Of a stretch of 64,000 nt of DNA, positions 1 through 13,641 are shown in pieces. Position numbers and translations under genes: made by a program. This stretch comes from Drosophila persimilis. Its lineage: Eukaryota > Arthropoda > Insecta > Diptera > Drosophilidae. A model generated the notes under the pieces. That model did not search any database. It was not told where the DNA came from and saw only the letters and a program-made list of their open reading frames with translations. The DNA lies in NCBI RefSeq assembly GCF_003286085.1, contig NW_020825346.1, positions 868,001-932,000 on the forward strand, given 5' to 3'. Each line of letters starts with the position of its first letter. The first letter of the stretch is position 1.

Positions 1-2
1 CT

Positions 3-1032
3 CTAGTAGTAGGCGGGGAACGGGTGATAGTTAGACGGATTCGAGGCATGATGATTGGCCGACGGCAGCACAGGCGGCGGTCGTACGCCCGGATGGTAGT
101 TGCTCGATGCCACCTGGTGGTAGGCCCCAAAGCTGCGGGCCATGTGCCGATTCTGGGCCACTGCCGCCGCCGACTCGCCCAGGAGGCGGGACTGGTCTGC
201 TGTGCCCAGCAGGCGATTGTTCTGTTCCATCAGCAGATGGGCGGTGGGGTCGACCAGCAGGCGGTGCTGGTCGGCGGCATTTGAGGCGGCCAGAATTCGA
301 TGCTGCTCCACCGTAGAGAGCAGGCGGTGATGCTCGAGACTGTCGCGGCTCTGGTGCTGCATCTGCGAGGAGAGGAACGACCGATTGTTGCCCACGGCCA
401 TGTTGGCCGTGTTCGGTGTGAGGTCCAGCGAGGCCATTCGCAGCATGTCGTGATGCGGATGGTTGTAGGGCAGCTGTGGCGGCGACGACACCACATAGTT
501 GGCCGTGCGGCTCAGGTCCACGGAGGTGGTCTGGTCGTGCTCCTGCTCGCCCAGCTGCTCGCTCAGCATGTTGTGCATGGCCGCCGCCGACTGGTGTTGC
601 TGCATGGCCAGCTGGCTGCCGTGTCCGTGCTCCTGCTGGTGCACCACCGATGCACCCGTTGCCTGCTGTGCCTGCGCCTGGGCCTGGGCCTGCGCCTGCT
701 GGCTCTGCTCCCTGTCCGACAGAATGTCGTAGATGTGGTGATGGTAGCGACTGCTTGGCAGCTGGAAGTTGTGGTGATAGTTGCTCGACGCATTCGATCT
801 TGAGCTCATGTCCAGGCCCTGCAGATCGGACAGATCGTTGGCCGCACTCGCCGCCACGGCAGCAGCCGCCGCCGCACTCGCCGCATTGCTGTTGCTGCTC
901 TGGCGATACTCCGCCGGCGAGTCGAGCTCCTGGCTGTTGTACTTCAGGTTGCTGGCCATGCTCTCGTACTTGGAGTACATGAGATCGATCTGCGACTGGG
1001 GGAACTTCATGCGCATATCCTGGCCCGCGCTG
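3..1032 (-). CDS. PRDM gene coding exon 7 (C-terminal, stop codon)
   Basis: The acceptor is ATTTCCAG|CAGCGC. Phase 2 from exon 6 gives S-S-A-G-Q-D-M-R-M-K-F. The exon is Gln-, His-, Ala- and Ser-rich with repeated HRLL/NRLL/SRLL units (near positions 150-340), and ends HPFPAYY with TAG at 3-5. The 3'UTR lies outside the window, so stop-codon readthrough and the poly-A site cannot be judged. Confidence 0.87.
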
Positions 1033-4000
1033 CTGGAAATAACAAACAGAATGAACGTTCCATTGGCGGTAAAAGTAGCGAGTAGCGAGGGAAAAATGCA
1101 ATGAAAAATAAGAGTTGGTGAAGCGATAAATGCTGACATACAAAAATGTTCTGTACCTGTTCTGCGGCATGATGCTGTTCTCCTCGTCGCTGGACATTTG
1201 ATTGTGACGCGAGAGGTTGTGCCGCTGGCGTTGCTCGTGCTGGTCCTGCTCCTGCACCGCCCGCTTGTGGCGCATCATGTCCCCGTTGAAGTTGTAGCGC
1301 GGAATGCTAGGGGAGGAGGCCGGCGAGATGAGCTCGTGCTCCGGATATGTGCTGCCCACGCTCGACGCATTGCGTCGCTGTGGCTGCAGGGCAGGCAGCG
1401 GGGACGAGGCTGACATGCTGTTGGCCCCACCGCCGGCTCCACCACCACCGCCGCCTCCGCCAGCACTGGAGCTGCCCGCTGGCGTGCTATTGGACCCTGG
1501 ACCACCAGCACCATTCCCAGAGCCGAACATGCCACCGTAGTCCCGGCCCGGAGAGATGGGCGGCGGCGAGGGCGGCGTGCGATGGTGCGACGAAGAGAAG
1601 CCATCGGAGTCGGGATGCTGCGGTCGGGGTGTGCTGCCCGCATCCACGTCCACATCGTTCTGGTTCTGGTTGCTCTGCGGATTGGTTGGCGTCGAGGCGC
1701 TGGGCGAGATGTTGCAGGCTCCCTGGAACATCGGAAGTGGCGGTATTTGCATGGGGAAGCTGCCCAAGTTCTTCATCATCTTCAGCTCGTTCTCCAGGTT
1801 GTCCATGGCTCCCCCAATGCCCGTTCCATTGGCGGCGCTCGACGATCCTCCACTGCTACCACCACCGCCGCCGCCGCCGCCATTAGGTCCGCCCACTCCG
1901 CCGCCGGCGCTGCCAGCCCCAAAGCGCTGGGCCTCGGCGTCCACATGGGCGCTCATGGGACTGTCGCTGTTGATGTGGTTATCGGTGGGTACCTATATAG
2001 AGGGGAGATTCAAAGATTAAATATAATTTCTAGTCTTAAATAGCAAAACAACTATTAAATATTAAATATACATATATGATGCATACTAGGAGCCAGCCCC
2101 CGGTTCACTCGCTTCTCTCGTTCGGCTTGCTCACTCGTTCTCGTTTGGCTTACTCTCTCGTCCTCGTTCGGCCTACTCTCTCGTTCTCGTTCGTTCGTTA
2201 GACCTTCGATGTCTTCTCAATTTTCCCCTCCAATATAATCCATAATATTTATTCTCTATAATACATCTATAATCTGCTTGGGATGCATCGGGATGATACC
2301 TGTTCTGCAGCTCACTCTCTTTTTACCTTCTATAATCTTTATTATATATCTAAGATAAATCCCATTAGAATGCATGGAGACGATAGCTATTCTAGTCTTG
2401 AGGTAGCAAGAAATTCTGCTGGACTGCACTTGTTTTGAATAGTATTGAGAATTCACCTTCAGGTCGCTGCTCTCGCTGTCAATCATATTGCCAACGGAGT
2501 TGAGGGCCGCCTCCACCAGCATGCTGGCGGACGAGGAGCCCCCGCCCACGCCCACGCCCACTCCGGCTCCGGTCAGTCTTGCGTTCGCGTTGTTGTAGAA
2601 GGAGCTCATGAAGGACTGGGGATGCGCCAGGGAGTTCATCTGCATTTGGCCGGGGCCGTCGCCGGTGGAGGTTACCGATCCGCCGCCAGTGGCCGGACCC
2701 GTGGGAGTATGGCCGCCACTGGCTCCGCCGCCGCCACCTGGCCCACCCGATCCGCCCGTTCCACCATTGGCCGCCGCATTGTGATGGTACTGGGACATGG
2801 CAGCCGCTGCAGCGGCTGCCGCGGCCGCATTGTTGTTGGCCGACTCGACGACATCCAGGAAGGAGCTGTTCTCGTCCTCCTCCCGGCTATGGGCGCTGTG
2901 CTGCTGCTGCTGGTGTTGGTGCTGATGCTGGTGGGTGTGGGCATGGGCATGAGCATGGGCGTGGGCGTGACTGGCGCTGGCCGTGCTCATGAGGCGGGCG
3001 AGGAAGTCACGGTTCTGGCCGAGCAGTTTGCTGTGCTCGTCCACGGAACTGGGGGGCACCGCAAAGCCGAGGTCCTGGCCGGGACCGGCGTTGCCGGGGA
3101 GCTGGCCAGAGCCCGGTCCGGACTCGTTGCCGGGCACGTCGCTGGTCACGTCGCCCAGATGCCGGTCATCGGCACCGATCCACTTTTTGCTGCCCTTGGT
3201 AACAACCAGATTCTGTCCGAGGGCCACGGCGTTCATGGCCGCCGCATGGCGGTACGAGGCACTGGGATCCCCGTGGGGCTGCTGCTGCTGCTGTCCCCCT
3301 GCCCCCTGCTGCGAGTGCTGGTGGCTGTGGGCGTGGCTGTGGGCATGGGCATGGGCATGGGCGTGATGCGGATGGGCATGCGAGTGGGAGTGCGGATGCG
3401 TATGCGGATGGGAGTGTGACTGCGAGTGCGAGTGCGGATGGGCGCCGTGCGGATGATGCTGCTGATGGGGATGGCTACCGCCGGGCGGATGGTTGGCCGA
3501 GCTGCCATCTTCCTCCTCCTCGTCATCGTCATCCTCATCGTCCATGCCCACGCCAACGCCCATGTGGCCGACCATCATGTGCCCCAGCTTGGCGGGATCG
3601 TCCCCGGCCCCCGCCATCGCCGAGACGGCCGCGGCGGCGGCCACCACCTGCTGCACCTGCTGTTGTGCACTCAGCCGCTGTGCGGTGGTGGTCAGGAATG
3701 ACTCGACCAGGCTGAGCTGGGCGTTCTGCTTGCGGCGGACCTGTTCCAGACGGACCTGCTCCGCCTCCTCCTCGTCGTCGTCGGGATCGGCCCCGTGCAG
3801 CTGTTGCTGTTGCTGCTGCTGCTGCTGGTGGGGCAAGGCGTGGGCGTGCAGGTGGTGCGGGTGGTACTGGGGAGGCGGCTGCTGTTGCTGCTGCTGCTGC
3901 TGCTGGTGGGAGGACTGCTCGTGATGCAGTTGCGCCTGCTGCTGCTGCTGGTGTTGCTGCAGCGGCTGGTGCTGCAGTGCCGCCTGTTGCTGCAGCGGCT

Positions 4001-7000
4001 GGTGGTGGAGTTGTTGCTGCTGAACGTGCTGCTGCTGCTGCTGTTGTTGCTGAAGCTGTTGCTGCTGCTGCTGCAGCTGCGCCTGCTGCTGCTGGAGGGC
4101 CGCCTGTTGCTGCTGCTGTTGGGCAGCCGTAGAATTGGCCGGCTCCTTCTTCCGCTTCCGCTTGCGGCCACCTGCGACGGGTGGCAGCGAGACGGTGGCC
4201 GAGGGTGTAGCCACTGGGACAGGGACCGGCACCTTCTCGCCAAAGATGCTGGAGATCTTGGAGCTGAGCAGCGATAGATTCGGCTCGTTGCGGCACAGAT
4301 CCTTGATGGACTTGCCGCTCTTCTTGATGGCCTCGAAGATGTTGTCGTCGCTGAACTCCGTGTCGCTCTGCATCGAGCTGCTGAGCATCGAGTTCTGGTC
4401 CTCGAGGCTCTTGCGCCGCCGGCGCGGTGCTTGCTCTGTGGATGAGGAGGAGGAGACGACAGCTGCATTAGGCAGCTGTGACTCCGCCGGCGGCTGCTTA
4501 CCCAGAAAGTCCACTTTCATGCCGCCGGAATAGGCATCGAACGTGTAGGCCACGCTCCTCTCGATCTTCGGCATCTGCTCCTGGGTGTAGTTGTGCACCT
4601 TCTTGTAGTGGAACTGCAGGCACTGTTTGGTGGTGAACGCCGCATTGCACTCGGGCTCTGCACACCTAAAAAAAAGAGCCGATGTACGTTGACTGACGTG
4701 ACTGACGACGGATGGATGGCTGGGACTTGTGGGACGGCTACTCACTTGAAGGGACGCACCCCGGAATGGGTGAGCATGTGAATCTTGAGATTGCTGCGAT
4801 TCTGGAAGAGTTTCTGGCAGCGCGGACAGCTCACGACGGTGGAGTTGCGGCTGTGCACCTCCTTCGAGTGGCGCTGCAGTGCCGCACGCGATCCTAGAAG
4901 TTTTGAACATAATTTACACTGAAAATCTCGTAAAACTTCAGCCATATCTAAAATGAAATTGTATGAAGAAAATGAAATTTTCGGATTGTGGTGATTTTGA
5001 AAGAAGAAGAAACTTAGTGAATTATACACAAAAATCCATAACCAGAAACCAGAACCCAACAACGAACGAACCAACGAACACAAATCAAAATCTAAAACAC
5101 ATAAGACACGGATTGGGTCATAATGCTTGGGACTCAATTGCAAAACTATATTATACACACTAATATAAACTAATAATAATAAAAATAATACAAAATCAAG
5201 GCAAAATCATTCACTAAAAGCGTTAAAGGTTACACAATGCAGCTTATATTCGATTAGTCTTTTGGGTTAGTGGTCGATAGATGTTCCAACTGAAGGACTA
5301 AGAGGACTGTTCTCACTGTTCATGATCGTTTCTAGAGATACTTCAAAAGGGGAAGATATCAGAAGTAACCACAAATACTTGTCTCTCTGTGGATCATTTG
5401 TTGTATCTAGAAAATGTAGTTTGCTATATGGCTTGTCTTGAGATCATTTGAAGAGAAATAGAGACAGCTTTTAGATGTTAGAGTATTACAGGAAAGGCCA
5501 CCTAGTACGCTAATCTTTTTCGTATAAATATCGTCAAAGGGTGTTCTGTCGACGAGTCTCGAGAGTCTCTACTTATCTAAGACCTTCAGTTCCATCAGTT
5601 GGAGTTCGGTAGTGTGCTTGGCATACGCTATAAGTACATTGATGATGGATCAACTATAGCAAACGGAACTAAAAGCACGAAAAGAAAACCAAATGAAGAT
5701 ACATTTACATATATTTCGAACAATTTAGGCGGTTTACAACTAAAACAAAAAATATAATACCAAATGAGGCAAATGAAGAGTGATGAGCGATCGCAGATGC
5801 TTTTGTGTGTGTGTTTGTGTGTCGCTTATACAGAGTACAGTTACAGTTACAGTTACAGTTTTACAGCTAAGCGACTGATTACGGTATTAGTACATACGAT
5901 ATTATTGTGTGTGATACGATACTATATGATATATAGTATATTTAGACTGATATATGTATGCAAAAGCAGTTATACGGTGAGATCGATGCGAGCTTACGCT
6001 ATGGTAGTACATACGAGATACAATACAATTACGATATGCAATGTTAACGATATACGATATACGAGCTTACTTACAGAACACGGCTGCCACCTGTTCAACA
6101 TATCGTGATCCCAAAACTAAAACATAAGTGCATATACCAGGAAACCATAAGAAAACATAAAACAACATTCAATTTCTATTCCGAGCACTTAAATATGAAA
6201 TTATATATGTAGAACCAGTCGGCGGCACACGTGCCTCGACACCAAGACACTCGATAGTCGATATTCAGGCTGCAGCCGTGATTGCAAGAAACGAAATACC
6301 ATATGATATACGATACATACTGGACACTAGACTTGCAGTTTTTTGTATTATTTTGGATTGCATTCTGTTAGGCTTAGGATACGATTATATGGTCTACATT
6401 ACTGTCACACAGTTACGATCTATCACATTGGGCTTGGCTGGTGGTGGGGAGGGGATCGATTGACCGATAGATCGATGGATCGATCTGCCACGCCTACTTA
6501 CCACTGTGCATGCGCTTGATGTGGGCCTTCAGCTTCTGCGGCTGACAGAACTTGCGGCCACAGAAATCGCAGACGGGTCGCGATCGATTCGGATTGGAGG
6601 CACAGCCGTAGGTGCGGTGCATCTCCAGGTAATTGAGGCGCAGAAAGAACTTGTTGCAGAACTGGCACTGGTAGGCGCCCTTGCCGTCGTGCTTCTCGGC
6701 GGCATGCTTCATTATATTGTCCTTGCCCAGCACCGCCTCGCCACATACCTTGCAGTGGTACTTCCGTATGGTGAGGCTCATCGATGGGTCGTGAAAGACG
6801 GAGCAGTGGGTGCGATAGTACAGGGGATGCTCGAACTTCAGACTGCAGCCGCCGCAGTCTGTGCCACCAAACGAAAACAAAATGTGCGATTAGGTACAGT
6901 CATCAGACCATCAGAGATGCCACATGGCCTCAAAAAGGATAAATACTCACTGATCTTTTCCGTGTGCTTCTTCCGCCACATGGTGTTGCAGTCGTCGCTC

Positions 7001-10000
7001 CAGTAGAGCAGCTCCATGCCGTTGCGCAGATCGCGGCAGCTGACGAAGTACGCCTGCTGATCGATGGACACCAGATTGACGTTCCGATCGTCGTAGCAGG
7101 GGGCGGGCCGTATGAAGCGGAGCCAGTTGGAGGCGTTAGGGTTGTCGCAGCAGAGGAGGTAGGACTTGTCCGCCCCGGCCTCGCACATCTCGAATATCCA
7201 CTTCATGTCGCTGCCCTCACGCACCTCGCCCGTCTGCACCGGCTGGCCGATCAGCGGCCCCAGCTTGGTGAAGGCCCGGACCTCGGTGCGGGCAAAGACC
7301 CCGGTGACATTCGGCTCGACGTTGTGCAGCTCGAACTCCGCCGGAACGGAGGCCTCGGCGAACGTTATGAGCGGCTTGGTCTCCAGCTCGGACAGCTGCG
7401 ACGACTCGTCCATGTCCATGTCCTCCATGTCGTCCTCGTCGTCATCGTGCCGCGGCCCACGACCCCGCTTCGCCTGCCGGTGGGCATCCGCCTTCAGCTT
7501 GGCCAGTGCCTCCAGATTCCGGCGCTCGATCCACTCGGCCAGGTCCACGGCGTCCGTGACATTGCCGCAGGCGTTGCGCAGCGGACACAGCTTGTGGTCG
7601 TGTGTGATGGAGCATTCGCGGCAGGACTGCTGCGACCGGAAGGCAATGTCGTGCTCGTCCTCCTCCTCCACGAAGTTCTGCTCCATCTTCATCTCGCGAG
7701 CCAGCGCCTCCTCGTCCAGCTCCTCGTCATCGTCGTCCTCCTCCTCGTTGACGGCAGTGCCTCCGGTTGCCGACTCGTCCTCGGGCTCGTCGTAGCTGGA
7801 ATTGGGTGGCATCATGGCGGCGGCCGCCGCTGCTGCTGCTGCCGCTGCCGCCGCCGCTGCCTTGGCGGATTGGGATTTCTTGCCACCGCCACCGCCATGG
7901 CTCTTGGAGCGCACATGGAAGTTGCCCATCTGCCCGTTGGTGGGCGTGGTGCCGTCCACAGCATCCGCACCGGTCTTGGCCGTCACTTCCACACCCCCGG
8001 CCACACCCAGGGGTATGGCCATGCCGGCTCCCATCAGATGTGGATGCTGCTGATGCTGATGCTCCTCCTCGTCCTCCTCTTCGCTGTTCGCCGCTGCCGC
8101 TGCTGCTGCTGCTGCCGCGGCTGCTGCTGCCGCCGCTGCGGCCTTCTTCAGGCAGAGAGCGCTGGGCAGGGACTCCTTGCTGCCGGCACTGGCGCTGGCC
8201 TCCAGCTCGCTCTTGATCTTCTCGGCGATGCGGCAGTCCAGGACCTCGGGCAGGGCCGAAGAGTTGGCGGCAGCCGCAGCCGCCACCGCCGCCGCTGCTG
8301 CAGCTGCCCCGGCCTTGAGGGCAGCCGCCGCTGCCTTGGCCTCCTGCTTCTTGGATTTGGCATAGCCGCTGTGATACCCTGTCCCGCCGCCAGCTCCTCC
8401 TCCCGATCCCGATCCTGATCCTCCGCCAGCCGCTCCAGCGCCACCTTTGGCCGCCTTGCCGCCCGCGTATCCGTTCAGGGAATCCGTTGAGAACTGCACC
8501 CGCTTCTTGTAGCGCTTCCGTTGCGGCGGTGTGGGCGTGACCATCGCCACGGAGGTCGCCGAGGCTGAGTCGCCATTGCCGTTGCCGTTCCCGTTCCCAG
8601 TACCGTTCATCGACGAGGACTCTGGGGGCAGGGCAAAGTCCTTGACACTGAGATTCGGCTCCAGCTTGAAGTTTCCATCGAAGCCTTTGGTGGGCGTTGG
8701 GGCCGGCGAGGGCGGTGGTAGGCTATAAAGAGGGAGGGATTAGAGATTAGACAGAGATCTACAGTGGAAGGTACCCCAAAATCTAAACGTAAAGTCCACA
8801 CCACAGAAAGATTGCATTTCAATCTATGCTTTGTGACAATCTTTCCGCTTTCAAAAGGCTCCCAGATGGAAGCTCTTGGGGGCTTTCCGGCCACTGCATC
8901 AGACATTTTGCTTCACTAGTTTCTTGGCAAATTCGATACAGCCCCCCCACAGACGGAAGACTCCATAAAGGTAAAGGCATACGAATACTTATACATATAC
9001 ACACCCGTATATATCTTCGAGTGCCGCCTTGGCCATGTTGCACGTTTTGTGCCACGTTCGCTGGTCCACGCCCAGGACCACGACTAGAGCTGTACCAAAG
9101 CTTTTTCCCCACACCAATCGGCCTTCCTCCCTCCCCTTCCCACCCATCGTTTCCACAGCATTCGGATTCGCTGCTTTCGGTGTCCTTCCCTGTTGTTGTC
9201 GCCTTTGCGTTTAATTAATTTCGCTTGCGCTTCCCTCGCTTTCCGCGTGACGCTTAAGGGCGGGTGGGGGTGCACGGGCACGAGGTGGATCAGAAGTGGT
9301 GGTGGTGCCGGTGGCAGTGTCCAGCTGGCCCTCAATATGGTGATGATATTGCCATATTGCGAAAGGCGCAAGCACTGAGATTCTATTTTGAAAAGTTCGT
9401 GGAACAAGTCTCTGAAGACAAATACCTATGCCATAATTTTCTTTGAAATTTTCCTGCTATTTGCAGGAACTGCGCAGTTAGCGATGGTCCTTTGTCTCAA
9501 CAAATATGGGAAACGTGTCGATTTTGTTCATGGATAATGAATTGATTTCCTTAGTGGGTCAAAGTGCGTTTAATATTTGCGTACAATATGCGGATGGGTG
9601 GAATCTGAGAGCCAATCCCTCATTAATTCCCTGCCAGCCAGTCCTGTTCCCCGTTGCCATAACAGCCTTAATTATGTTGTGCATCTCTTTGTGATATATT
9701 CTCTACCGACGGCTACGCTCAATTCGATATCTCTGCGAATGCATCTCTTTGAGCAACTAGTTGTTGGTGGTCAGTCGTCAAGGATATTACTTCTGCCTAA
9801 ACTCCAGCCTCCAGCCTCCAACCTCCAACCTCAAACCTCGAGCCTCGAAAACAAGATGCAACTTTGAATGGTCAAAGCTCAGTCCCTTCCTGCACACCTG
9901 TCCTGCATCCATAAAATGCAATTGCATTGCGTCTTGTTCGCCTTTGGTGCCGATTGAGATTGAGTTCGCTTGTATTTCGTGTGGTGTGGCGGGGGGAATG

Positions 10001-13000
10001 GCCATTTGAAAGGGGGAGCGGTGTGGGCGTAATGCATGGACAATGTTGTACATGCAGCATGCATTCCCTCCAAGTCCCACTCCGCTCCCTCGCAATGTCT
10101 CCACCGCGCTCTGCGGAATGTGTGTTGCTTGTGTTATCGTTCATTAAATCCTCCACCATAGAACCTTAACAGCAATATCGAGAGCAGCGGCAACAGCAAG
10201 CGATACCATCCATCCATCCAGGCAGCCAGGCAACCAGGCAGCCAGAGCCAGCCCACCCGAGGCATTGCATACCCCCATCTAACCACTTACCCTGTCCCAC
10301 TTTGTCTCAGCCTTCCTTCCAGCCACCCCCTTTCCTTTATCCTCCCCTCCCCCCCCCATCCCACTCCCCAATTGGGTCCAGTCTCATCCCCTACCAGCGA
10401 CAGCACCAGCCCGCTCGTCCCCAGAAAACAGCGAGTGAAACGAACGAGTGAAACGATTGAGCGAGCGAATGAACGAGCAATGGCAGCGGGCTCTGGGCTG
10501 CTGCTGCTTCTGCCCATTGCTCTCATTCCGTAACTCTCCCTCCCCCTCTCCATCTTTCTCTCTTTCGCTGTGTCGCTCTGGCCAGTGTCTCTGCCGTTAA
10601 TGTGCTGCTTGAGGGCCCCCAGCGGTGGGCTTGAGTTGGATTTTTGGGCCTGGTTCGGTTCGGTTTCAGTTTTTCGGCTTCGAGTTGGAGGTGGGGTTAT
10701 GGGGGGTTGCTGCTGCTGTTGCTGTTGGGTTGGATTGCGATTCTGTTTCGTGTGCGTTTGCCTTTCTCGTTGCCGCATTGAGCACAGAGGCACAGACACA
10801 TAGACAGTTGGAGAAACGAGACACGCACAAACACAGCCATAGACGCACACACACACGCGTACACGCGTACACACACAAAGACAATCGCACATCAATTTTG
10901 TGCTTTTTGGCGAAAATTCGCAGAAATTGGCGACATGGCGTATACGAAATGCGAATTGGAAAAAGCCAAAGAGGGAGAGCCATTAGGGAGCCAAGGCTGA
11001 CAACATTCGCACTGTGGATGGTGGGAATGATATCTAACGTGTGTCTGTCTTTGTGCCTGTATGTGTGTGCTTATGGCAGCCATGGGAAAAGGGACAGAAA
11101 TGTGTTCGGAGGTGTGTAGCAGGAGTGTAGCAGGCGCCTCCAGACTGCAGATATTGAATAAAGATATTTGCAGATACATTGATGTGGTGGTCTCTTTTGG
11201 GAAAGTGTCTGCTGAATGCCGGGTACATCGATAAGGCCTGGCCAAGATCACCAGAGCGCATTACAAAAGGACTGCTTTGCAACTGCCGAACAGCACTTTA
11301 ACATTATTTAAATTGTACATAAACTTGTTTAGTGCCACAGAAAGCCATTCCAACACAGTTGGAATTCTGTTGGAATGTGGTCTGTGGCAACCCCTGTGTA
11401 CGAGTACACATGTTACTCCATGGCATTGAAATTATATGACTTTATCTCATATAGTTGTCATGGCAACGATCGCTCTTTCAAATTTGTGTGGTTCTAAGAG
11501 AGATCTGCTTTATAGATATACCTGGATGAAGCAACTCCATCGCCTATAAACAAATGCGGAAGAACTCATCGGGGAACCTCATAACCATGTAGTGCACAGT
11601 TGATTTTCATTTTAAAACCAATTCGAACACTTTTTGGTCCAGGCTCAAAGCCAGCCAGCAAATGCGATGAGAAAAATGAGATGCGATGAGAGCTTTGAAG
11701 ATATTTTCAGGAAAAAACTTGGTTTTTCATTGATAGTAGCACTGCCTTCCCTGATTATTCGTTGAGTCTCAAGTGAAGGACTTTTTTCCTCTGTTTTTCG
11801 CTTGAAATATCTGTTCTCATTAGAGGGTATATGGAAGAAGTAATAGTTCCTTAAGGAAACTTTCCTTCCACTAAGGAAACTAATGTCCGATTATGCCATG
11901 AATCCACTTTATCTATAGCTAGATCTATAGATCTATAGCTCGTTTTCCTTCCAGACCAAATACAAAATTGGGCGCGACCAAATTTAGTTTCCTTAGCCCT
12001 ATACCATATGTATTGGAAAAGTCCGCCACGTGACTGTTGAATGCTGTCTGTTTATTGTGTGCCATTCATATGGAAGGGGATATTTCTGGCAGACCGAATT
12101 AACGTCATTTGCATGTGTCCTTGTGGAGTTAACAGGAACAGGAACTGAAAGCCCGCTATCATTCATATCGCATGACGTACATATGTTGTCGCTGTAGGTT
12201 CGCATGTGGCAAAAGTTGTTAAGCGAATTAACGTCATTCGAGCCATTCGCGTCATTTGCATTATATGGCATTCGAATGCGCTCTACTGGCACCCCTGCTA
12301 CGAGCGGACGTGGCTAGGAAGCTGATGCAAATGTTACATATAGAATGCGATATGTATAGAGCGCGTGACATTCCCAAATTCAATTGCTGGCTATTTTTGG
12401 GTCTTAACAAAACAATCGCCACAAATTGGGGTCGCAGGGCCTACATTTGAGTGGGAAGCTGGGCGAAAATCAACTGCAAATAATGACAGGAGAGACCTCC
12501 CCGTAACAGGTATCAGATTGAATGTTCTCTGGGACAGATATTTTGAGCATTACATTAAGGATTACAGAAAAAAATCAACTTAAAATTACAGATAATCAGT
12601 ATTAGGGGCCCAAAAGATATAATAGTCCTGCAAAAGAATCTTTTTTGGCATGGTATGTTGAAGGTTCCTTTGATCCTAACGATCGCAATGGCATGAATGG
12701 ATTGTTGAACTCATTGCTGAACACATCGTTTGAGTTCATCTTCTTTAATGATCATCTTGAGGCCTCTCCTCTGCGCCTCTGGGCCTTTGTGCCCCTGCCC
12801 GCCCCTTCGTGTGACTCCTTGTGGCATTCTCCTTCTTGCTGTTGTGGCTGCTGCTACTCCTTCTGGTGGTCCAACAAAGAGGCAACCAAATGGCAGGGAG
12901 CGAACCGAATGTGAACCCACATTTCAGCATTGGCATTTCGTATTTGCCACGCAGCAGGCACACACACACACACACTCACACACACACACACACACACAGA

Positions 13001-13605
13001 GAGAGAAAGCAGTGAAATGGAGTGAGGGGTGGTTGCGGGTGGCTGCCTGGGAACATACACATACATGCACATACATACATACACATATATGTGAGTACAA
13101 AACGCCAAATGGCGCGCTCGAACTGCAGTGCAACAAGGCGTGGCAGCGGGTAGGCGGTAGGCGGTGGACGGTGGATATTTGGGGGTGGTTGCTGTGGCGC
13201 CTGTAAGGGGCAGCAAGGGGTGTGTGCAATGTGGGGCAAAGGAAGAAAATTCGCGACGCATTCATGTTGGAGCCATGTTGAAGGCGTGGGGAGGGGACTG
13301 AAGGACCCCTACCCCTACCGCTACCCCTACCCCAAAGCCAAAGCCAGAGCCAGAGCAATAATACGGGCTCTAGTATATGTATGAGTACACACTCCTATGG
13401 CTCCGCTACCCACCTCTTCTCTCTCTCTCTCTCTCTCTTTCTCTGTACCTTTCTCTCTCTCTCTCTCTCTCTCTGTCTCTGTCTCTGTCTCTGTCCCTGT
13501 CTCTCTCTATTAGTTTGCAAGTGTGAGTGGGCGATTGGCAACATGGCATGCAAATGCATGCAACAACATCCTCTACGATGTTGCTTGAGTGTGCTCTGTC
13601 TCCTG

Positions 13606-13641
<36 letters not shown>

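Noticed and set aside
2445..3419. Long plus-strand open frame (324 codons) opposite PRDM exon 5
   Set aside because: It is the antisense of CAT/CAC and GGN repeats; composition is Met/Gly/Val/Arg repeat and there is no independent evidence of coding.
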